DNA of 10,503 bases. Source: JACVRN01 sp035276685. Its GTDB lineage: Bacteria > Acidobacteriota > Blastocatellia > Pyrinomonadales > Pyrinomonadaceae. Location of the stretch: assembly GCA_035276685.1 (NCBI GenBank), contig DATELK010000080.1, positions 1 through 10,503 on the forward strand, read 5' to 3'. Under the pieces are notes generated by a model. It saw only the letters and a program-made list of their open reading frames with translations, was not told the origin of the DNA and did no database searches. The translations under genes were made by a program, and so were the position numbers. Shown here piece by piece: positions 1 through 5,697 of this stretch. Every line of letters begins with the position of its first letter. Positions within the stretch are counted from its first letter, which is position 1.

Positions 1-222
1 TTCCTGAGCCAGGTCTTCCGCCTCAGAGGCGTTCTGAGTCATTCGTAAACACAAAGAGTAGACGCGACGGTTGTGGCGCTCGTAGAGGAGCTCGAAGGCA
101 GAGATGTCTCCTGTGGATGCGCTCTGCGCCAGCTCGTAGTCGGTCGCCGTGGCTGAGAGCCCCGCGACCGGCGGCTCGCATTGAGAAGTCTGCCATGTGG
201 GAAACGCTTCGGCCTTTATCAT
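1..222 (-). CDS. ECF-type RNA polymerase sigma factor, N-terminal part (C-terminus outside window)
   Basis: Read on the minus strand from an ATG at 222, an open frame of 74 codons runs off the left edge, so only the N-terminus is present. After about 35 poorly conserved residues comes a region 2 segment typical of extracytoplasmic-function sigma factors: G-D-I-S-A-F-E-L-L-Y-E-R-H at about 38-50, V-Y-S-L-C-L-R-M at 54-61, then T-Q-N-A-S-E-A-E-D-L-A-Q-E at 62-74. The last motif is the hallmark end of region 2 that precedes the DNA-melting helix. Such proteins bind core RNA polymerase and direct it to a specific promoter set. The start is supported by a strong GGAGGGG Shine-Dalgarno at 233-227, four bases before the ATG. 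Region 4 and any anti-sigma partner would lie to the left of the window. The family call is firm; the regulon is unknown. Confidence 0.88.
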   Translation of the reverse strand, partial: MIKAEAFPTWQTSQCEPPVAGLSATATDYELAQSASTGDISAFELLYERHNRRVYSLCLRMTQNASEAEDLAQE

Positions 223-240
223 TTTGCCCCTCCGCTTATG

Positions 241-269
241 TTTACGAACTCGCGCGCCCATCAGGTTCC
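241..269 (-). promoter_or_regulatory. Possible ECF-type promoter of the sigma factor gene
   Basis: On the minus strand GGAACC (269-264) is followed by a 17-base spacer and CGTAAA (246-241). A GGAAC-type -35 box and a CGT-starting -10 box match the general layout of ECF sigma promoters, which suggests autoregulation. The implied start near 234 would leave a very short leader beginning at the Shine-Dalgarno, which is tight. A second GGAAC lies just upstream, so another register is possible. Confidence 0.33.
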
Positions 270-533
270 GTTCCGTCCCGCTTAGGGGGACGTTTTACGT
301 GCGCTCTGCTTGCGCTCTAAGGGCGCGTCGTCGCGAATGATTTAAGCAAGCAGGGTGCCGAGCCTCCGGCGAGATAAAAGCGGCTGTAAATAGCCTTAAT
401 CGCCCTCTAAACCCTTTTTCGCGGACTATATGAGGCGCTTTACCACCAAACCGTGTACTATGAAAGCGACCCTAAAAGAGAGTTTTTCTGCCCCTTTGAG
501 TTTTGAGAGAGCCTGCCAGGGAGGGAGACGCCG
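270..533. other. Non-coding divergent region between the sigma factor and ligD
   Basis: The 311 bases between the two divergent starts (223-533) show no convincing gene. Apart from the possible sigma-factor promoter, I see a small inverted repeat (GGCT, six bases, AGCC) near 382-395 and AT-rich patches near 425-462 (TATATG, TACTAT) that could be -10 boxes for ligD. None of them has a matching -35 box, so I do not call a ligD promoter. Confidence 0.5.
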
Positions 534-2135
534 ATGGGCCTTGAGACCTATCACAAGAAGAGGGATTTCAGGCGCACGCCTGAGCCGAAGGGGAAGATTT
601 CCAAGTCGAACCGCCGCCGCTTCGTCGTACAGGAGCATCACGCCTCAAAGCTGCACTTCGACTTCCGGCTTGAGATGGGAGGCGTCTTGAAATCATGGTC
701 CGTGCCTCGCGGCCCTTCGCTTGACCCTTCGGATAAGCGTCTTGCAGTGGAGACCGAAGACCATCCCGTGGAGTACCTGAAATTCGAGGGGCACATCCCG
801 GAAGGCGAGTACGGCGCGGGCGAGCACATGATTTGGGACGAGGGCACCTACAGGCTGCCGGATGGACAGGACGCGCTCAAGGGGCTCGAAGCGGGGCGGC
901 TCGCTTTCGAGCTTCGCGGAGGAAAGCTGCGCGGCGCGTGGAACATGGTGCGGCTTGGCAGAGGCGAGGGCCAGTGGCTTCTGATGAAGGCGCGCGATGA
1001 GTTCGCTGAGAGCGGCTGGAAGCTTGAGCTGCGCGTGCCGGACGAGGGCTTCGAGAAGAAGGAGCAGGGAAGCGGTAAGCGTAAAGAGAAGAGCACATCG
1101 AAGGCAGGAGTGAAGACCTACAGCACGAAAGAGAAGGCTAAGGGAAAGGCCGTCTCGGCACGGTCTGCTTTCGCGTCAAAGAGCCTGAGCGGGGATGTAG
1201 CTGTCAAAATCGGCAGGGACGTTTTACAGCTAACCAATCTTGACAAGGTATTCTGGCCGGACGAGGGCTACACGAAGGGAGACCTGATACGCTATTACTA
1301 CGAGGTCTCAAAATACATACTGCCGTACCTGAAAGACCGGCCTCTGATAATGAAGCGCTACCCTAACGGCATCAAGGGCAGCTTCTTTCACCAGCACGAC
1401 GTTAACGAAGCGCCCGACTACGTGCGAACCGAAGAGATTGACGTGGAGGAAGGGCACAAGGTCGATTACATCATAGGCGACAACGCGCAGACGCTTCTCT
1501 ACATGGCTAACCTGGGCGCAATCGAGAGGCACCCGTGGCACTCCCGCACCAAAGACCTAAGTCACCCGGACTGGTTCGTCTTCGACCTTGACCCGTCGAA
1601 CGTGGAGTTCGAGGAGATTTGCGACGTGGCGATAAAGACGCGGGAGATTCTTGAGCGCCTTGAGCTTGAATCCTTCGTCAAGACCTCCGGCTCAAGGGGC
1701 ATACACGTCTACGTTCCCTTGAAGCCAGTGCATAGTTACGAAGAGGTGGCGGAGTTTGCCGAGCGAGTGGCCCGTCTTGTAGTGGAAGCTAGCCCGGAGG
1801 TCGCGACCATCGAGCGCTCCTTGAAGAAGCGCAGGCGACGCGCTATATACGTTGACCACATGCAGAACGCGCGCGGCAAGTCTGTCGTCGCTCCCTACTC
1901 GGTGCGGCCCAGGCCGGGCGCGACCGTCTCCGCTCCGCTTGAGTGGAAAGAGGTGGAGGCGAAGAAGATTAGGATAGAGGATTTCACCATCAGGAACATG
2001 CTCAGGCGCATAGAGCGAAAGGGCGAGCTGTTTAAGCCGGTGCTCAAGTCAAGGCAGACGCTTGCGAAAGCCTTCGGGCTTCTGGACGAGTTGACGGCGG
2101 AGGCGAAGCCTCGCAGGCGCGGCGCAAGGGCATGA
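534..2135 (+). CDS. ligD: LigD-type NHEJ protein: 3'-phosphoesterase plus primase/polymerase domains, no ligase domain
   Basis: This 533-residue protein joins two of the three LigD modules. Residues about 1-170 are the 3'-phosphoesterase, which trims 3' ends. The metal and phosphate ligands of the family are visible as H35, H41, D43, R45, H77 and Y81. A Lys-rich, probably disordered linker (about 172-225) follows. Residues about 228-515 form the archaeo-eukaryotic-primase-like polymerase, with catalytic D351 and D353 (F-D-L-D-P-S), S-G-S-R-G-I-H at 385-391 and a third acid D441 (Y-V-D-H). This domain adds ribo- or deoxynucleotides at break ends. The ATP-dependent ligase module found in three-domain LigD is absent, so sealing must come from another protein, and no ku gene is in the window. 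The start has a strong AGGGAGGGAG ribosome site at 518-527. A 37-base gap leads to the next gene, suggesting co-transcription. Confidence 0.93.
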   Translation: MGLETYHKKRDFRRTPEPKGKISKSNRRRFVVQEHHASKLHFDFRLEMGGVLKSWSVPRGPSLDPSDKRLAVETEDHPVEYLKFEGHIPEGEYGAGEHMIWDEGTYRLPDGQDALKGLEAGRLAFELRGGKLRGAWNMVRLGRGEGQWLLMKARDEFAESGWKLELRVPDEGFEKKEQGSGKRKEKSTSKAGVKTYSTKEKAKGKAVSARSAFASKSLSGDVAVKIGRDVLQLTNLDKVFWPDEGYTKGDLIRYYYEVSKYILPYLKDRPLIMKRYPNGIKGSFFHQHDVNEAPDYVRTEEIDVEEGHKVDYIIGDNAQTLLYMANLGAIERHPWHSRTKDLSHPDWFVFDLDPSNVEFEEICDVAIKTREILERLELESFVKTSGSRGIHVYVPLKPVHSYEEVAEFAERVARLVVEASPEVATIERSLKKRRRRAIYVDHMQNARGKSVVAPYSVRPRPGATVSAPLEWKEVEAKKIRIEDFTIRNMLRRIERKGELFKPVLKSRQTLAKAFGLLDELTAEAKPRRRGARA

Positions 2136-2172
2136 TGATAATCGACAGTTAAAGCACGGGAGGGAATCGAAT

Positions 2173-2706
2173 ATGGCTACGGGAACGCAGCGCAAAGGCC
2201 AGCAGTCTTCCGGCGACGAGCGGCAGAAGACGCGCCGCGTGAGCAAGAAGGATCAGATTCTGGCGCTCTTCATGAGCGGAATCAACGAGGTGGAAGACCT
2301 GGCCATGATAACCGGGTCGCGCCCCTCGTACGTGGGCTCCATCCTTCAGGAGTCGGGGCTGATGAAGGGCTACTTTGACCTTTACACCTCCACGGCCCAT
2401 CCTATGAACGTCTACTCCAAGTTCTTCGCCAACAAGCTAGGCTTCAAGGACATGGAGGCCGCGCGCGAGAGCATAGAAGTGATTGACCGCCTTTACCGTC
2501 AGTTCGAGTTTGCCAAAGACCGCGCGGGCCAGCATCACGCGCTCTCCATGGCGCTCACCATGTTCGACCGCGCACGCTGGACAGGCAAGGGAACGGAAGC
2601 AGACATCTTTCGCCACTGGCTCATGGCACGACTCAACGAAGCCGAGCTAGTGAGAGACGAGGAAGAGACGGGCGACGAAGACGAGCAGCGGCTGCTTGAA
2701 GAATAA
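2173..2706 (+). CDS. Uncharacterised helix-turn-helix protein following ligD
   Basis: I do not recognise a named family for this 177-residue protein. The first 25 residues are polar and basic. Residues about 26-62 look like a helix-turn-helix: K-D-Q-I-L-A-L-F, then V-E-D-L-A-M-I-T-G and a likely recognition helix S-R-P-S-Y-V-G-S-I-L-Q-E-S. The remainder is predicted helical, with a Y-F-D-L-Y-T-S segment (67-73), H76-P, and a long helical stretch (about 92-160) rich in R, E and A. The tail (161-177) is strongly acidic. There is no signal peptide or membrane segment, so it should be cytoplasmic. The start has GGGAGGGA at 2158-2164, eight bases before the ATG. Its position 37 bases after ligD suggests an operon. 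A role as repressor or DNA-end-joining accessory is only a guess. Confidence 0.8.
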   Translation: MATGTQRKGQQSSGDERQKTRRVSKKDQILALFMSGINEVEDLAMITGSRPSYVGSILQESGLMKGYFDLYTSTAHPMNVYSKFFANKLGFKDMEAARESIEVIDRLYRQFEFAKDRAGQHHALSMALTMFDRARWTGKGTEADIFRHWLMARLNEAELVRDEEETGDEDEQRLLEE

Positions 2707-2716
2707 GAGGAAGAAA

Positions 2717-2802
2717 TTAACAGGGATGGACAGGATAGACAGGATAAGAAAGAGAAGAGCTTGCTTCTTCTTTATCCTGTCTATCCTGTCCATTCCTGTT
2801 AA
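2717..2802. repeat. Long inverted repeat (31-bp arms) between the HTH gene and the oxidoreductase gene
   Basis: The arms at 2717-2747 and 2772-2802 are complementary at 30 of 31 positions. The single exception (G2725 opposite T2794) would be a G-U pair in RNA. The loop is 24 bases (2748-2771) and partly purine-rich on one side. Each arm is itself built from a short repeating motif close to GACAGGATA, about three times. Neither side ends in a run of T, so this is not a classical intrinsic terminator. It ends only 12 bases before the next ATG, where no clear Shine-Dalgarno is seen. Confidence 0.9.
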
Positions 2803-2814
2803 AATCGTAAGCGA

Positions 2815-5265
2815 ATGAGCGAGCATAAGGAAGAACAGACGGCGCATAGCCATTACAGGAGCCGTAAGCAGGTCAGGGAAGACGGTGCAGGCGTTGAAGG
2901 CCGCGACGACTCTTCAGGCTTTGAGGGGAGGGCTGCGTCGGCTCAGCCGCCGGAAGAGGCGGAGGGCTTGAAGATTACCGAGCCGGGCCGTGTGGCGGGC
3001 GGTGTGGCGGCGGTCACGTCGGCGCTCAAACACGCTTGGGGAGAGATGGGCGTGGTGCGTGGGACGCGCACGCTGCTCGAATTGAATCAGAAAGGTGGCT
3101 TTGATTGTCCCGGCTGCGCGTGGCCTGACCCGGACGGCGAGCGCTCGCACGCGGAGTTCTGCGAGAACGGCGCGAAGCACGTCGCTGATGAAGCTACACA
3201 AAAGCGCGTCACGCCGGAGTTCTTCCGCAAGTGGAGTGTGGCAGACCTCTCGCTCAAGTCCGATTACTGGTTAGGAAAGCAGGGAAGAATCACTCATCCG
3301 ATGGTGCTGCGCGAAGGCGCGACGCACTATGAGCCTATCGACTGGGACGAGGCTTTCCGGCTAGTTGCCGCAGAGATAAATGCTCTTCCCTCGCCGGACG
3401 AGGCCATCTTTTATACTTCGGGTCGCACGAGCAACGAGGCCGCGTTTCTTTACCAGCTCTTCGTGCGGCAGTTGGGGACGAACAACCTGCCCGACTGCTC
3501 GAACATGTGCCACGAGTCGAGCGGCTCCGCGCTGACCGAGACCATAGGCATTGGCAAGGGCACGGTCACGCTGAAAGATTTCGAGCTGGCGGACGCCATC
3601 TTCATCATAGGGCAGAATCCCGGCACGAATCACCCGCGCATGCTTACTACCTTGCAGGCCGCTAAGCGTCGAGGCGCGACGATAGTCCACATAAACCCTC
3701 TGCCCGAAACCGGCCTCAACCGCTTCAAGCACCCGCAGGAGGTCTTTCGTATTCTGGGACAGGGGACAGAGCTTGCAGACCTCTTTCTACAGGTTCGCAT
3801 CAACGGCGACGTGGCGCTCCTGAAAGGCATCATGAAAGAGGTGCTGGAAGAGGAAGAGCGGCGGCCGGGCGAGGTCTTGGATAGAAAGTTTATTGAAGAG
3901 AAGACGGCGGGCTTCGCTGAGTTCGAGCGCGCGTTGAAGCAGTCGGACTGGCCCGAGCTTGTAGAGCAGAGCGGCATCTCGCGCGAAGAGATGAAGAAGG
4001 CCGCCCAAGTTTTCATCTCTTCTCAAAGAACGATTGTCTGCTGGGCCATGGGGCTTACGCAGCACAAGAACGCCGTCGCCAACATACAGGAGATAGTCAA
4101 CCTGCTCCTGCTTCGCGGGCAGATTGGAAAACCGGGCGCGGGCGCTTGTCCCGTGCGCGGCCACTCCAACGTGCAGGGCGACCGCACTATGGGCATCTGG
4201 GAGCGTCCCACGGAACAGTTTCTCAACAGCCTTGCCAGAGAGTTTGATTTCGAGCCGCCGCGCAAGCACGGCCTCGACACGGTCGAGTCCATCAAGGCCA
4301 TGCACGAGCGCCGCGCACGCGTCTTCTTCGCGCTTGGAGGAAACTTTCTCTCGGCCACGCCCGACACTGAGTACACGGCGGACGCGCTGAGGCGCTGCCG
4401 GCTGACGGCGCACGTCTCCACGAAGCTCAACCGCGCGCACCTCATCACAGGTTCTCAGGCTCTGATTCTGCCGTGTCTGGGGCGCACTGAGATTGACCGG
4501 CAGGAGGCGGGGCCGCAGTTCGTCTCCATGGAGAACTCCATGGGCATCGTTCACTCTTCGCGCGGACACCTTGAGCCAGCCTCCGAGCACCTCTTGAGCG
4601 AGCCCGCGATAGTCGCGCGCATGGCCGTCGCCACTTTGGGGAGCCGCAGCCGCATCGACTGGCACCGGCTCGTGGCGGATTACGACCATATACGCGATTT
4701 GATTGCGCGCTGCATTCCGGGCTTTGACGACTACAACCGTAGGGTGCGCGAGCCCGCAGGCTTTTATCTGCCGAACGCGGCGCGCGAAGGAGACTTCAGG
4801 ACGAAGACAGACCGCGCCAACTTCACAGTCCACGCTCTGCCGCGTCATGATTTAAGCCCCGGCGAGCTCATCATGATGACCATACGCAGCCACGACCAGT
4901 TCAACACCTCTATCTACGGGCTGGACGACCGCTACAGAGGCATTTACAACGGACGCCGCGTAGTCCTCATGAACGCCGAAGACATAAGAGAAGCGGGGCT
5001 GGAAGAGGGACAATCCGTTGACCTCACCAGCCACTTCGAGGGAGAAGAGAGAACAGCGCGCCGCTTCCGTATAGTTCCCTTCAGCATCCCCAGGCGTTGC
5101 GCCGCCACCTACTTCCCCGAAACCAACGTCCTCGTCCCCGTCGGCAGCGTCGCGGACAAGAGCAACACCCCCGCCTCCAAGTCCGTCATCATCACCATCA
5201 AGCCGTCTGACGGCGCGGCCACTGAATTCGACTACGACCACGTAGAAGGCGCGGCCAGAGCTTAA
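2815..5265 (+). CDS. FdhF/YdeP family molybdopterin oxidoreductase (formate dehydrogenase alpha-like)
   Basis: This 816-residue protein belongs to the molybdopterin oxidoreductases of the FdhF/YdeP group. The family signature G-F-D-C-P-G-C-A-W-P-D-P is at 95-106, and C98, C101 and possibly C116 are candidate iron-sulfur ligands. C232, in S-N-M-C-H-E-S-S-G, sits where formate dehydrogenase H has its selenocysteine and is the likely molybdenum ligand. Cofactor-contact motifs follow: G-Q-N-P-G-T-N-H-P-R-M (266-276), R-G-H-S-N-V-Q-G-D-R (448-457) and R-S-H-D-Q-F-N-T-S-I-Y-G (691-702). There is no twin-arginine signal, so it is probably cytoplasmic. E. coli YdeP is linked to acid resistance, but its substrate is unsettled, so formate is not assured here. 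About 50 polar N-terminal residues precede the conserved part. The ATG lacks a clear ribosome site, and a TTG at 2968 preceded by AGAGG is an alternative start. No fdhD is seen nearby. Confidence 0.9.
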   Translation: MSEHKEEQTAHSHYRSRKQVREDGAGVEGRDDSSGFEGRAASAQPPEEAEGLKITEPGRVAGGVAAVTSALKHAWGEMGVVRGTRTLLELNQKGGFDCPGCAWPDPDGERSHAEFCENGAKHVADEATQKRVTPEFFRKWSVADLSLKSDYWLGKQGRITHPMVLREGATHYEPIDWDEAFRLVAAEINALPSPDEAIFYTSGRTSNEAAFLYQLFVRQLGTNNLPDCSNMCHESSGSALTETIGIGKGTVTLKDFELADAIFIIGQNPGTNHPRMLTTLQAAKRRGATIVHINPLPETGLNRFKHPQEVFRILGQGTELADLFLQVRINGDVALLKGIMKEVLEEEERRPGEVLDRKFIEEKTAGFAEFERALKQSDWPELVEQSGISREEMKKAAQVFISSQRTIVCWAMGLTQHKNAVANIQEIVNLLLLRGQIGKPGAGACPVRGHSNVQGDRTMGIWERPTEQFLNSLAREFDFEPPRKHGLDTVESIKAMHERRARVFFALGGNFLSATPDTEYTADALRRCRLTAHVSTKLNRAHLITGSQALILPCLGRTEIDRQEAGPQFVSMENSMGIVHSSRGHLEPASEHLLSEPAIVARMAVATLGSRSRIDWHRLVADYDHIRDLIARCIPGFDDYNRRVREPAGFYLPNAAREGDFRTKTDRANFTVHALPRHDLSPGELIMMTIRSHDQFNTSIYGLDDRYRGIYNGRRVVLMNAEDIREAGLEEGQSVDLTSHFEGEERTARRFRIVPFSIPRRCAATYFPETNVLVPVGSVADKSNTPASKSVIITIKPSDGAATEFDYDHVEGAARA

Positions 5266-5278
5266 AAAGCGTAGAAAC

Positions 5279-5383
5279 ACAGGTCAGTACCGCAGGCGGT
5301 AGCGGGCGGGTCTCTTTTGCATTAACGGTGACTCTAGATTAAGTAATACCCGCCCGCTACCGCAGGCGGTACTGACCTGTTTT
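5279..5383. repeat. GC-rich long inverted repeat (33-bp arms), possible terminator of the oxidoreductase gene
   Basis: The arms at 5279-5311 and 5348-5380 are complementary at 31 of 33 positions around a 36-base loop. The two mismatches fall at the centre of an inner quasi-palindrome, TACCGC-AG-GCGGTA, which reads the same way in both arms. On the plus strand the second arm runs into TTTT (5380-5383), starting 14 bases after the upstream stop codon. It could therefore end transcription of that gene, although the loop is long for an intrinsic terminator. The two-arm form resembles a REP doublet. Confidence 0.85.
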
Positions 5384-5390
5384 CGCATCG

Positions 5391-5614
5391 GGAATCGCAA
5401 TTCCAGGTCAAGGAATTGCGATTCTGAAGCTTGGAATTGCGATTCCGAGGCCCGGAATCACGATTCCCAAGCTTGGAATTGCGATTCTAAGCCTCGGAAT
5501 CACGATTCCTTGACCGGGAATCACGATTCCAAGGCTTGGAATCGCGATTCCGAAGCTTGGAATTACGATTCTGAAGCTCAGAATTACGATTCCTTGCCTC
5601 GGAATCGCGATTCC
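5391..5614. repeat. Array of eleven 14-bp palindromes at an exact 21-bp period
   Basis: Eleven copies of a 14-mer close to GGAATYRCGATTCC start at 5391, 5412, 5433, 5454, 5475, 5496, 5517, 5538, 5559, 5580 and 5601. Every spacer is 7 bases, with no insertion or deletion anywhere. Two copies (5538, 5601) are perfect palindromes, GGAATCGCGATTCC. The others differ by single-base transitions at positions 1, 6, 7, 9 or 14. Spacers vary more but often contain AAGCTT or a close relative (GAAGCTT twice, CAAGCTT, AAGGCTT, GAAGCTC). In the frame starting at 5391 a stop codon appears after the sixth copy, so it is not a coding heptapeptide repeat. It lies between the 5279-5380 inverted repeat and the predicted ettA promoter. 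Confidence 0.95.
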
Positions 5615-5639
5615 GAACGCTGCCTTTCTGCTCCCTCGT

Positions 5640-5668
5640 TTGTCATCCCGCCTTACTTAGCTTAGGAT
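5640..5668 (+). promoter_or_regulatory. Predicted sigma-70 promoter of ettA
   Basis: TTGTCA (5640-5645) and TAGGAT (5663-5668) are separated by exactly 17 bases, giving 5 of 6 and 4 of 6 matches to consensus. The start would fall near 5675, leaving a short leader with the ribosome site AAAAGGA at 5684-5690, seven bases before the ATG at 5698. The palindrome array ends 25 bases upstream of the -35 box, so with this promoter the array is upstream DNA and not part of the transcript. Confidence 0.5.
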
Positions 5669-5697
5669 TCGTCGCGGAGGTTTAAAAGGAAAAAATA

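Noticed and set aside
117..320. A 67-codon plus-strand frame
   Set aside because: It overlaps the sigma factor start and ribosome site on the other strand and has no protein-like features.
2717..2802. Classical intrinsic terminator
   Set aside because: The stem is long and strong, but neither strand has a T run after it.
3787..4848. A 353-codon open frame on the minus strand
   Set aside because: It lies entirely inside the oxidoreductase gene, whose motifs are well conserved. Its own translation is Arg-rich with no family features, so it is a shadow of a high-GC gene.
5391..5614. CRISPR array
   Set aside because: Repeats are only 14 bp and spacers only 7 bp, and no cas gene is present; CRISPR repeats and spacers are each roughly 20-50 bp or longer.
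5391..5614. Coding tandem heptapeptide repeat
   Set aside because: A 21-bp period could encode seven-residue repeats, but the frame that reads G-I-A-I-L-K-L is closed by a stop codon at about 5509-5513 and has no start or ribosome site.
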